A stretch of 64,000 nt of DNA from Bailinhaonella thermotolerans (GTDB lineage Bacteria > Actinomycetota > Actinomycetes > Streptosporangiales > Streptosporangiaceae), in assembly GCF_003594875.1 (NCBI RefSeq), contig NZ_QZEY01000023.1, positions 83,465 through 147,464 of the forward strand, read 5' to 3'. Below, in pieces: positions 8,717-18,236 of this stretch; positions within the stretch are counted from its first letter, which is position 1; every line of letters starts with the position of its first letter. Under the pieces are notes generated by a model that did not search any database, was not told the DNA's origin, and worked only from the letters and a program-made list of their open reading frames with translations. The position numbers were made by a program, and so were the translations under genes.

Positions 8717-9169
8717 CTAACCCGCGAGCAGGCGCTCCAGCAGGCCCGTGGACGTCACGACGCCCAGCAGGCGGCCGTCCTCGACGACCGCGACGAGGGG
8801 GCTTCGGGTCCGCGCCATCAGCGCGGCGATCTCCAGGGCGGTGTCGTCGGCGTCGGCGAGCGGCAGCGGGAGCTTCTCGGCCGGCAGCAGGTCGGCGACC
8901 CGCCTGCCCTCCAGGTTGGCGCGCAGCCGGTCGGCGTGCGACTCGTCGATCACGCGGGCGAGCGCCGGGTCGTCCTGGACGTACCTGGGGATGAGGAAGC
9001 GGAGCACCTGGGACCCCGGCAGGATCGTGAGCGGCCGGTTCTCGTCGTCAACCACGATCAGGCCGGGCAGGTGGAGCTCGGCCAGCCGCCTTGTGACGTC
9101 CAGGGCGTCGTCGTCCAGCCGGACGGCGGGGAATCCGGCCTCACCGGCCATCAGGTCTCGTGCGCGCAC
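8717..9169 (-). CDS. CBS domain-pair protein
   Basis: A 150-residue stand-alone Bateman module. CBS1 spans about residues 8-60 (PGLIVVDDENRPLTILPGSQ) and CBS2 about 90-147 (TRSPLVAVVEDGRLLGVVTS). CBS pairs bind adenosine nucleotides and regulate attached or partner proteins. It lies 47 bases upstream of the ArsB/NhaD permease in the same direction, which suggests it is the regulatory subunit of that carrier. The start is ATG 9169, opening MRARDLMAG, the usual beginning of this family. Confidence 0.88.
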   Translation of the reverse strand: MRARDLMAGEAGFPAVRLDDDALDVTRRLAELHLPGLIVVDDENRPLTILPGSQVLRFLIPRYVQDDPALARVIDESHADRLRANLEGRRVADLLPAEKLPLPLADADDTALEIAALMARTRSPLVAVVEDGRLLGVVTSTGLLERLLAG

Positions 9170-9247
9170 TCCTGGACGCTAACGCAGACGCCCGCCCGCC
9201 GGGAGGGCTCCCGCCCGGGGCGGTGGCGGAAGCCCCCGTGACCCCGC

Positions 9248-9856
9248 TCAGACCTTGGCCGGACGGCGGGACCGCGCCTTCCTCGCCGGCGCCTTGGCCT
9301 TGGGCCCGGCCTGCGCGGTGTTCACGCGCGGGTCGGGCTCGGTGCGCGAGGGCTCGCGGGCCGGTTCCGGCCTGACCAGCGGCTCGGTGAGCGGCTCCGC
9401 GAGCGGGTCCAGCTCGTCCGGCTCCGCCTCCAGCGGCGGGGCGGTCGCGTGGTGGATCGCGGCGGCCACCCGCCCGCCCCGGACCCGCTGCCTCCGGGTG
9501 GCGGTACGGCGGCCCGCCACGCGCTCCTCCGGCGTACCCTCCGGGAGGTCGCGGGCGGCCTCGTCCTCGGGCGGGAGCATGCGGAGCAGGCCGTCGCGGC
9601 CGTCGTGCTCGTCGGCGTCGGGGTCGTCGAACCAGCGGCCGCCGTGGCCGAGGTAGCGGAAGCGGACGCGGTCCCGGGCGGGCACCTTCAGGGTCACCCG
9701 CCGGGTGCCGTCGGCGCCGAGCTTCATGGGGTGGGCGTACGGATCCCAGTCGTTGAAGTCGCCCACGACGGACACCGGACTCCCGCTCTGATGCGCCGGC
9801 AGGATGAAGGTGAGCCGAACCATCCCGTTCTTGTCGGGACCGCTGCGATCGATCAT
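9248..9856 (-). CDS. Isoamylase early-set (CBM48) domain protein
   Basis: A protein of about 202 residues. The first 90 residues form a CBM48/E-set glycogen-binding fold (VRLTFILPAHQSG, then VSVVGDFNDWDPYAHPM and VRFRYLGHGGRWFDDP). The rest is a low-complexity, charged, Pro- and Glu-rich linker ending in a basic tail (KAPARKARSRRPAKV). CBM48 domains bind alpha-glucans. Without a catalytic domain it may tether something to glycogen (inference). ATG 9856 follows GGGGGA and fits homologs; an upstream ATG at 9889 has GGAGAGGG and would add 11 residues. Confidence 0.75.
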   Translation of the reverse strand: MIDRSGPDKNGMVRLTFILPAHQSGSPVSVVGDFNDWDPYAHPMKLGADGTRRVTLKVPARDRVRFRYLGHGGRWFDDPDADEHDGRDGLLRMLPPEDEAARDLPEGTPEERVAGRRTATRRQRVRGGRVAAAIHHATAPPLEAEPDELDPLAEPLTEPLVRPEPAREPSRTEPDPRVNTAQAGPKAKAPARKARSRRPAKV

Positions 9857-9889
9857 CGTATCCCCCATTTTTTGTCGGTGCCGCCCCAT

Positions 9890-10381
9890 GCGGCCCTCTC
9901 CAGGAGGACGCGCCCTAAATGTCCGAAGGTTGCGTTCATGACGGGGACCGGGCGGAGAAATTACCGGAGATCTGGGAAGGGCGGATCGGCCGGGCCGGCG
10001 GCGGAGGCGGCGTGACGGCCGGGCCGTGGCGGGGTGACCGGCCGGGATCACAAGCGGCGACCGGTCACCCCTGTACACAAGTGGCACGGGGACACCACGC
10101 CGAAGACGCTATTCCCGGTCCGGCGCTCCCCCGGCGTACTTGAAGCTCAATAAACCCCGATGCGGTGATAGCGGGTCCGTGAATCTACCTCCGCGCTACC
10201 TCCCGGCCGGGCAAAGCGGATCGGCGGCTCGGTCAAAAGTCGGTCTCCTGCGCAGAAAAGCGGATTGACGACCGGTTTCACGGACAACTTCGCGGATCAC
10301 TCACTATGCCGTAACTGCATTTCCGGACACGCTGCGCCCGCCGGCGGCGGCCCGGATCGCGATTCTGCACGGAGGTGCGGC
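9890..10381. other. Gene-free region of about 490 bases
   Basis: Divergent promoter region between the CBM48 gene and the DUF4015 glycoside hydrolase-like gene. It is less GC-rich than its surroundings toward the right. It holds a strong inverted repeat at 10031-10071. I see no other gene or known riboswitch. Confidence 0.5.
10031..10071. terminator. Strong hairpin, possible terminator or leader structure
   Basis: GGGGTGACCGG and CCGGTCACCCC form perfect 11-bp arms around a 19-base loop. No T-tract follows. Its role in the divergent gap is unknown. Confidence 0.45.
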
Positions 10382-11968
<1,587 letters not shown>

Positions 11969-11985
11969 ACCGGAAGGACCTCTCG

Positions 11986-12999
11986 ATGAAGAGCCGTATC
12001 GCCGCAGCGGCGGGCCTGGCCGCGGCCGTCGCCCTCACCGGGGCCTGCGGGTCCGGGGCCCCCAAGGAGGCCGAGCGCGCCGCCGCGCGGGCCCCCGCCC
12101 CGGCGCCGCCGCCCAAGGCCGACCCGGCCAAGGTCAAGGCCAACGAGCTGGGCCTCGTGCCCGTCCTGATGTACCACCAGATCATCGACAAGCCCACGAC
12201 CGTCTACGACCGCACGCCGGCGGACTTCCGGGCCGAGCTGGAGCGGCTGGCCCGCGAGGGCTACGTCCCGGTCACCGCCGGGGAGTACGCCACCGGCCGC
12301 ATCGACATCCCGGCCGGCAAGCACCCGGTGGTCCTGACCTTCGACGACTCGACGACCAGCCAGTTCGCGCTGCGCGCCGACGGGCAGGTGGAGCCGAAGA
12401 CCGCCGTGGGCATCCTCATGGACGTGGCCCGGCGCAATCCCGGGTTCCGCCCGAAGGCCACCATGTTCGTCAACGGCAACCCGTTCAACCTGGGCGCGCG
12501 CGGCCTCCAGTGGCTGCACAAGAACGGCTTCGAGGTCGGCAACCACACCCTCACCCACGCGAACCTCGCCACCGCGAGCGCCGCCGGGGTGCAGAAGGAG
12601 ATCGCCGCCAACCAGAAGCAGATCCAGGACGCGCTGCCCGGGACCCAGGTGACGACGCTCGCCCTGCCGTTCGGCATCAAGCCGCGGCCCGAGCGCCTCG
12701 CCCAGCAGGGGACCAGCGCCGCCGGCTCCTACTCCCACAAGGGCGTCTTCCTGGTCGGCTCCAACCCCGCGGTCTCCCCGCACTCCTCGTCCTACGACCC
12801 CGCGAACATCCCCCGCATCCGTTCGCAGGGCAAGAAGGGCCCGGAGGCGAACTTCGGGAGCTTCGTCTGGCTGACCCGCCTCTCGAAGACCCCGGAGAAC
12901 CTCTACACGTCCGACGGGGACCCCAAGCGGATCTCCTATCCCAAGACGTCCACGGAGCAGCTCGCGGGGCCGTACCGGGGCCTGGGCAACGCCTACTGA
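11986..12999 (+). CDS. Polysaccharide deacetylase lipoprotein
   Basis: A 337-residue lipoprotein. The signal peptide ends with the lipobox LTGAC (Cys about residue 21), followed by a Pro/Ala linker. The NodB-type carbohydrate esterase 4 domain shows VPVLMYHQI, the metal-binding TFDDS near residue 120, and the second motif NHTLTH near residue 187. The family removes acetyl groups from chitin-like or peptidoglycan polymers. GGAAGGA precedes ATG 11986. It is co-transcribed with the upstream DUF4015 protein. Together they look like a wall or exopolysaccharide trimming pair, similar in logic to PgaB, which joins a deacetylase and a glycoside hydrolase (inference). Confidence 0.9.
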   Translation: MKSRIAAAAGLAAAVALTGACGSGAPKEAERAAARAPAPAPPPKADPAKVKANELGLVPVLMYHQIIDKPTTVYDRTPADFRAELERLAREGYVPVTAGEYATGRIDIPAGKHPVVLTFDDSTTSQFALRADGQVEPKTAVGILMDVARRNPGFRPKATMFVNGNPFNLGARGLQWLHKNGFEVGNHTLTHANLATASAAGVQKEIAANQKQIQDALPGTQVTTLALPFGIKPRPERLAQQGTSAAGSYSHKGVFLVGSNPAVSPHSSSYDPANIPRIRSQGKKGPEANFGSFVWLTRLSKTPENLYTSDGDPKRISYPKTSTEQLAGPYRGLGNAY

Positions 13000-13049
13000 C
13001 GGGAAGGCGGCCGCAGGCGCGTACGCCCGGCAGAGAACACGGCGGATCA

Positions 13050-13086
13050 GCGCCGGGTATTCCATCCGAATACCCGGCGCTTTTCC
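13050..13086 (+). terminator. Rho-independent terminator of the hydrolase-deacetylase operon
   Basis: Perfect 13-bp arms GCGCCGGGTATTC and GAATACCCGGCGC flank the loop CATCC and are followed by TTTTCC. Confidence 0.9.
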
Positions 13087-13353
13087 GTGACCACCCCGAT
13101 ACGACAGGCCCGGAGATCCGCCGTCGCGCGCGAGTTCGGCGTCATCGAGTGGGTCATCGTGGCGGGCGGCCCGGGCTCCTATGTCCTCGGCGACCTGGCG
13201 GCCAGGTCGGCGAACTCCCCCGTCCTCGTGCCGATCGCCGTGGTCTGCCTGCCGGCGTACGTCGTCGCCGGGGTGGTCCTGATCATCCGCCTGGCCGGGC
13301 TGAGGTCCCGCCCCTATCTCGAACCCCCGCCCGCCTTCACCCCCGGCCCCTGA
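13087..13353 (+). CDS. Small two-helix membrane protein (doubtful)
   Basis: An 88-residue frame with two hydrophobic stretches (VIEWVIVAGGPGSYVLG and VPIAVVCLPAYVVAGVVLII) and a Pro-rich tail. It starts with GTG immediately after the terminator hairpin, with no ribosome site, so an internal start is possible. The amphipathic pattern and codon bias look coding, but I do not recognise it. Confidence 0.4.
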   Translation: MTTPIRQARRSAVAREFGVIEWVIVAGGPGSYVLGDLAARSANSPVLVPIAVVCLPAYVVAGVVLIIRLAGLRSRPYLEPPPAFTPGP

Positions 13354-13408
13354 CCCGCGGCCGGGGACCTTCCGCGCGCCGCTCTCGTGGGGCCGGTCGC
13401 GCGGGCGG

Positions 13409-13912
13409 TCAGGGGAGGTGCCAGGGGATGGTGACCGGGGTCGCGGGGGCGCCGCCGTACAGGAGGCGTTCCAGCAGGGAGTGCAGGCCCAGGGGGTAGA
13501 CGAGCTCGCCGGTGGCGCTCAGGTCGGGGATGGACCACCAGCGGAACGACTCGATCAGGCCGGCCTCCAGGTCCTCCATGGCGGAGACGTCCACCTCCAG
13601 TTCCGGCACGCGGAGGAGGAAGAAGGAGTCGGTGGCGCGGTAGACGCGGCCGTCCCCGCTCGTCCACAGGCCGGAGGAGACGGCGACCACCTCGCCCAGG
13701 GCGGCGGGGTCCACGACGTGCCCGGTCTCCTCGCGGAGTTCGCGCGCGGCGGCCTCGCGGAGGTCCTCGCCGGGCCGTACGCCGCCGCCGGGGGTGAACC
13801 AGGCGTGGCCCCGGCCGTCGGGGGCCAGGCCGCGGCCCTGGTACAGCAGCACCCGGTCACGGCCGTCCACCAGCAGGATCCGCGCGGACGGCCGGTCGGT
13901 CACCTCTCCCAT
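13409..13912 (-). CDS. NUDIX hydrolase
   Basis: A 167-residue NUDIX protein. The Nudix box is complete (G-x5-E-x7-REETGH): GGGVRPGEDL followed by REAAARELREETGHV, with the metal-binding glutamates in place. The preceding ARILLVDGRDRVLLYQG is the typical first strand. The family hydrolyses nucleoside diphosphate derivatives; the specific substrate is not apparent. ATG 13912 starts MGEVTDRPSARIL. Behind it lies a repeat-rich gap with no gene. Confidence 0.9.
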   Translation of the reverse strand: MGEVTDRPSARILLVDGRDRVLLYQGRGLAPDGRGHAWFTPGGGVRPGEDLREAAARELREETGHVVDPAALGEVVAVSSGLWTSGDGRVYRATDSFFLLRVPELEVDVSAMEDLEAGLIESFRWWSIPDLSATGELVYPLGLHSLLERLLYGGAPATPVTIPWHLP

Positions 13913-14400
13913 GAGCGCGACCCTACGCGGAACGGCGGCGCGCGGAGCGCGGTGGACGACGAGGCCGCGAGAGATGACGAGGGCCGCGAGGGATGACGAG
14001 GGCCGCGAGGAGCGTGAGGGATGCGAGAGACGTGAGGAACGTGAGGGGCGCGGGAGGCGCGAGGAACGTGAGGGCCCGGGGGGCCGCCCCCGCGGTGGGA
14101 TGGGTGTGGACGGAGGCGGCCTGTCCGGGTGGAGGGGTCGGCCGAGCGCGTGCGGAAGGGCGGGCTCCGCGACCGGGAGGCCGCGGAGCCCCGAGAGAGA
14201 CGGAGGTCCTCGTACGGCCTTCGCGGCGGCCGGACGGACCCGCGGCCCGGGCGTGGTCCCCGGACCGGCGCCGAGCGATGGCGTCACCCGGCTGCGTGCG
14301 GCGCGACGGGCGGAGCCACCGCGTCGGCCGCGTTCACGGTGACTGGGAGTTACCCACAACCACCCTCAGTGAAACGCGTCGCCCTTCCCCGGCCCGCCGC
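13913..14400. other. Gene-free region with degenerate purine-rich repeats
   Basis: About 490 bases. From about 13965 to 14070 the top strand carries imperfect units of the type GACGTGAGGAACGTGAGGG and GATGACGAGGGCCGCGAG. The remainder shows no convincing ORF, hairpin or promoter that I can defend. Confidence 0.5.
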
Positions 14401-16158
14401 TCATTCGGGAGGCGGCGGGAGGGTGCCCGAGGTCGCCCGGGCCAGGGCGGCGTAGACATGGGAGCGCGGGCCGCGGCCGAGGATCACGCGCTGCCCCGCG
14501 ACGGGCCGGGCGGGCAGGCCGAAGCCGTACGGCGGCGCGCCCGCGGGCAGGCCGAGCAGCGGGGTGCCGCGCTCGCGCGCCAGGGCCAGGTTGTGCCGGA
14601 GCAGCAGCGGCGGGATCTCCAGGTGGTGGCGGAACTCCGGGTCCGCGCCGTAGAGGTAGCTGCCCACGAAGTCGCGGCCGAGGAGCGTGAAGTCGAGGGC
14701 GACCACGCGCCCGCCGAGGCGGAACTCGGTGAGCGCGGCGTCGCCGTCACTGACCATGACGCGGGCGGCCGTGGTCATGTGGCGCAGGAAGTCCCCCGAG
14801 GTGTGCTTCGGGTTGCGCGCGCCCCCCTTCCACAGGGCGTGGAGCCGCACCAGCTCGCCCATCGCGGCCTCGGCCCGGCCGGGCGAGACGGCCTCGGCGG
14901 TCACCCGGGGACTGGCCGGCGCGACGGGCGCGAGGTTCTCCAGCCGGGCGTACATGCCGGAGGTCAGGCGCCAGCGCGGCCCCTCCCACCCGGCGAACAC
15001 GTTGCGAGCGACCGACTCCGCGCGCACGCCGCACAGGTCCAGCACGCTCCAGCCGCGCTCCCCGGCGAGCCCGCGCACGAGCGCCGCCGTGGCCTCCCCG
15101 GCGTACGCGTCGTCCACCAGCATGTCGTTCAGGTCCGACAGCCCGCCGCCGATCGGTCCGAGCACTCCGCGCCGCCGCACCATCAGCGGCGCGGCCCCGA
15201 CCAGCCGGTCCCGGCGCCAGACGAGGACGAGCCGCATCCGCCCCGGCCTGCCGTACTCCCGCCACCAGGTGCGCAGCCAGGCGTGCGACTGGAACGGCGT
15301 GGCGGTCGAGCACCGGTCGTACAGCCCGTACCAGTCGTCCGCGATCAGGTCGAGCGCCCGGTCCTCGCGCCAGATCTCGATCGTCCAGCTCCCGGCGGCG
15401 CCCCGGCCGCCGTACCCGGCTCCCGTGCGGCGGGCCGTCGCCGGGCCCCGCCGTACGGGCGGCGCGTCCGGCCGGTCGGCGGTGTCCCCTTCCCTGGCGG
15501 CGGGCACGACGGGCTCCGGCCCGCGCGCCCGCTCGCCCTGCCCGAAGCACTGCGTCTGCTTCGCGTCCCACAGCAGCCCGGCGGAGACTCCGTCACCACC
15601 GGAAGGGCCGTTCACCGGCGGGTGCCCGGCCTCCGCCACGCCCCCGCCGCCGTCGTGGTCTCCGGCGAACCCCGGCGGACCTCCCCGCCCGTCGCCCGGC
15701 GCCGCGACGAGGAGACCCGGCGCGCCCTCCGGCGGGCCCCCGTCGCCCGGGGCCACCTGACCGGCGGCCACGCTCGTCTCCCCCTCGTACGGCGGGGCCG
15801 CCGCTTCCGGCGGGGCGTACACGAGGAGGTCCGGCGCCGCTCCCTCGGCCGGCGCGAGGGCTTCGGGGGCCGGGATCACCACCTGGCCGGCGGCCGCGTG
15901 CGGCTCCCCCTCGTACGGCGGGGCCTCCGCCTGGGCGTACGCGATGGGGGCCGGGGCGGGGTTCTCGGCCGCCGGGAGGGCTTCGGCGGCCTGGATCACC
16001 ACCTGGCCGGAGGGGACGGCGGGCTCCTCCGGACCCTCGTGGCCGGGCGGCGGAGCGGCGGGAGTGATCCTGGGCTGGCGGGAGCCGAGGGTGCGCAGGA
16101 GACGGCTCAGGGCGCTCGCCGGTGGCGGCGCCTCGTGGGGTGGGGATGGGCGGGTCAT
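14401..16158 (-). CDS. CelD/BcsL-type GNAT acyltransferase with long repetitive N-terminus
   Basis: A 585-residue protein. Residues 1 to about 255 are a disordered Pro/Ala/Glu-rich region holding near-repeats of about 40 residues around AAGQVVIPAPEAL and PPYEGE. From about 255 to the end runs a FemAB/CelD-like GNAT domain (WYGLYDRCSTATPFQSHAWL, LVLVWRRDRLVGAAPLMV, GRVVALDFTLLGRDFVGSYL). Such proteins acylate polysaccharides or their lipid-linked precursors. Its ATG 16158 overlaps the Wzz-like stop by four bases (ATGA), so it is the last gene of the exopolysaccharide operon. I infer that it decorates the polymer with an acyl group. Confidence 0.85.
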   Translation of the reverse strand: MTRPSPPHEAPPPASALSRLLRTLGSRQPRITPAAPPPGHEGPEEPAVPSGQVVIQAAEALPAAENPAPAPIAYAQAEAPPYEGEPHAAAGQVVIPAPEALAPAEGAAPDLLVYAPPEAAAPPYEGETSVAAGQVAPGDGGPPEGAPGLLVAAPGDGRGGPPGFAGDHDGGGGVAEAGHPPVNGPSGGDGVSAGLLWDAKQTQCFGQGERARGPEPVVPAAREGDTADRPDAPPVRRGPATARRTGAGYGGRGAAGSWTIEIWREDRALDLIADDWYGLYDRCSTATPFQSHAWLRTWWREYGRPGRMRLVLVWRRDRLVGAAPLMVRRRGVLGPIGGGLSDLNDMLVDDAYAGEATAALVRGLAGERGWSVLDLCGVRAESVARNVFAGWEGPRWRLTSGMYARLENLAPVAPASPRVTAEAVSPGRAEAAMGELVRLHALWKGGARNPKHTSGDFLRHMTTAARVMVSDGDAALTEFRLGGRVVALDFTLLGRDFVGSYLYGADPEFRHHLEIPPLLLRHNLALARERGTPLLGLPAGAPPYGFGLPARPVAGQRVILGRGPRSHVYAALARATSGTLPPPPE

Positions 16159-16784
16159 GGCGCGGCTCCCTGCGGCGTCGGTGTGGTGGGCAGGGGCGCG
16201 GGTTCCTCGGCGGGGCGGCGGCGAGGGGACCGCGCCGGGGTGCGGCCCAGGCCGGCGAGCATGGCGAGGACGCCCGCGAGGAGACCGGCGGCGGCCCCCG
16301 CGGCGATGTCGAGCGGCGGGATCGGCGTGGCCGGGGCGGCGGGCGGGGACGCGGCCCCGAAGGAGGCGAGGCGCACCCGCGTGTCCGGCGTGCGGTAGTT
16401 GGCGTATCCGATGAGGGCGCCGGCGACCGAGTTCGCCAGGTGCGCGGCCTGGGCGGGGCGTTCGGCGCTGAGGGTGATGCGCAGCAGCGGCGCGTCCGGG
16501 GACACCGTGGACTGGACGCGCCCGGCGAGTTCCGCCGCGCCCACCCGGGCGGTCTCGCTCACGCGCTGGAGGACCTCGGGCTCGGCCACGATGCGGCTGT
16601 AGGCCTGCGCGAAGCTCAGCGCCTGGGCCGGCGCCTCCCCGCTGCCCGGGACCACGACCACGTACGCGGTCGCGGTGTACGAAGGCGGCTTGACCAGCGC
16701 GTATCCCCCGCCGATGACCGCTCCCACGAGCATGGCCGCGAGCGGGAGCCACCACCGGCGGGCCAGGGCGGTGAGCGTGTTCAT
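16155..16784 (-). CDS. Wzz/YveK-like polysaccharide chain-length protein
   Basis: A 209-residue membrane protein. An N-terminal helix (WWLPLAAMLVGAVIGGGYAL), a periplasmic-type domain with the motif PPSYTATAYVVV, and a second helix near residues 165-190 preceded by the Pro-rich PAAPATPIPPLD match the Wzz/PCP fold. No attached tyrosine kinase domain is present and none lies nearby. ATG 16784 follows GAGGT. It sits between the GT4 and the GNAT genes, overlapping the latter. It should set polymer length or organise the export complex in the cell membrane. Confidence 0.85.
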   Translation of the reverse strand: MNTLTALARRWWLPLAAMLVGAVIGGGYALVKPPSYTATAYVVVVPGSGEAPAQALSFAQAYSRIVAEPEVLQRVSETARVGAAELAGRVQSTVSPDAPLLRITLSAERPAQAAHLANSVAGALIGYANYRTPDTRVRLASFGAASPPAAPATPIPPLDIAAGAAAGLLAGVLAMLAGLGRTPARSPRRRPAEEPAPLPTTPTPQGAAP

Positions 16785-16950
16785 GTCAGGACCTCGTTCA
16801 TGTCGGCTTCCTCCGGATCGGGCGTTGGTTCGGGCCGGACCGCGAGCAGTGCCGCGGACGGACGTCGGCTGGGCTTCGGGCGGAGCGATCGGCGTGGGAC
16901 GGGACCACGAGCCGGCCTTCGGGCAGGTCATCGCGGATCTCGGTGGATCT

Positions 16951-17068
16951 CGCCGTGTCCCCGTGGATCCCGGCGGATCTCGCCGCGTCCCCGTGGATCC
17001 CGGCGGATCTCGCCGCGTCCCCGTGGATCCCGGCGGATCTCGCCGCGTCCCCGTGGATCCCGGCGGGT
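16951..17068. repeat. 30-bp tandem repeat, four copies
   Basis: The unit CGCCGCGTCCCCGTGGATCC-CGGCGGATCT is repeated head to tail with almost no variation at 16951, 16981, 17011 and 17041. It lies in the 290-base gap between the GT4 stop and the Wzz-like start, inside what should be one transcript. The period is divisible by three, but no signature of a real gene is seen. Confidence 0.9.
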
Positions 17069-17075
17069 GTTCGGC

Positions 17076-18230
17076 CTACGGCGGCTCCGGCGATCCGAGC
17101 GGCCCGAGCGGCCCGAGCGGCCCGGATAAGTCCGGCTGGTACGACGGGAGCGGCCCGCGCGTGAGCACGTGGGCGTACAGCGAGGTCAGCGCGCCCACGT
17201 GCCGCCGGATGTCGTAGTGTGCGACGGCGGGCGGCGGCGGCAGCCGTACCGGATCGGACTGGGCCAGGGCGCACAGCTCGGCGCGGAAGGACGTGTGCCC
17301 GGGGGCGACGCGGCGGGCTCCGGGCGCGGCCCCGGGGGGCAGTTCGTCGAGCGACGGGCACGCGGCGTGCAGCACGGGCAGCCCGGCGGCCAGGCCCTCC
17401 AGCACGGCGAGGCCGAACGTCTCCTCCTCCGCGGGGGCCGCGAGCACGTCCATCGCCGCCAGGTGGGCGGGCACGTCGGGGACCTCGCCGGTGATCACGA
17501 CGCGGTCGGCGACGCCGTTGTACCTGGCCAGCGCCTCCAGGATGGGCCGCGCGGGGCCCTCCCCGACCAGGAGCAGCCACGCGGAGGGCAGCCCGCCGAG
17601 GGCCGAGAGCAGCACGTCGAACCGCTTGCTCCGCACCAGCCGCCCCAGCCCGCCGATCACGAACGCGTCGGCCGGGATGCCGTAGGCCGCCCTGCGGGCC
17701 CGGCGCGCCTCGGGGTCGAAGGCGAAGGCGGCGGCGTCGATGCCGTTGGGGACGACGTGGACCCGCCGCACGCCCCACTCGGCCAGGCGGTCCGCGACGG
17801 CCCGGGACACCGCGACGGTGAGGTGGCCGACGCGTTCGGACGCGCGGTAGAGGGCGCGGATCGAGGCGTTCTTGGGCCGGCCCTCGATGTGGGAGGTGCA
17901 GAGGGAGTGCTCGGTGGCGACGATCGCGGGCACCCCGGCGAGGCGCGCGGCGAAGCGCCCGTAGACGCAGGCGCGGTACAGGTGCGTGTGCACGACGTCG
18001 TACCGGCCCTCGCGCATCAGCGTCACGAGCCGCCCGACCGCGCTGACGTCCCGGTTCCCGCGCATGCGGAGCGAGTGCACCGGAACGCCCAGGGCGGCGA
18101 CCCCCGCCTCGCGGCCGGTGTCGGTCAGCGTCGCGACCTCGCAGGGCATGTCGGTGTGCCGGAGGAGCGCGGCGAGCTGGCGTTCGGCGCCGCCCGCCGC
18201 GAGGCTCGTGATCACGTGCAGCACCTTCAC
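17076..18230 (-). CDS. Glycosyltransferase family 4
   Basis: A 384-residue GT-B enzyme. The N-terminal domain opens MKVLHVITSLAAGGAERQL (the nucleotide-sugar family's G-G-A-E motif). The C-terminal domain shows VHVVPNGIDAAAF and the retaining-enzyme EX7E motif in APAEEETFGLAVLEG. It transfers a sugar from an NDP donor to the growing lipid-linked unit on the cytoplasmic face; the donor is unknown. It starts 6 bases after the sugar-phosphate transferase stop. The last 20 residues are a Gly/Pro/Leu tail. Confidence 0.92.
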   Translation of the reverse strand: MKVLHVITSLAAGGAERQLAALLRHTDMPCEVATLTDTGREAGVAALGVPVHSLRMRGNRDVSAVGRLVTLMREGRYDVVHTHLYRACVYGRFAARLAGVPAIVATEHSLCTSHIEGRPKNASIRALYRASERVGHLTVAVSRAVADRLAEWGVRRVHVVPNGIDAAAFAFDPEARRARRAAYGIPADAFVIGGLGRLVRSKRFDVLLSALGGLPSAWLLLVGEGPARPILEALARYNGVADRVVITGEVPDVPAHLAAMDVLAAPAEEETFGLAVLEGLAAGLPVLHAACPSLDELPPGAAPGARRVAPGHTSFRAELCALAQSDPVRLPPPPAVAHYDIRRHVGALTSLYAHVLTRGPLPSYQPDLSGPLGPLGPLGSPEPP

Positions 18231-18236
18231 GGGGCG

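Noticed and set aside
9890..10381. c-di-AMP (ydaO-type) riboswitch upstream of the wall-hydrolase-like gene
   Set aside because: The position is typical, but conserved blocks of that riboswitch are not present.
16951..17068. CRISPR array or coding repeat
   Set aside because: The 30-bp units have no unique spacers, so not CRISPR; frames through them are not joined to either neighbour.
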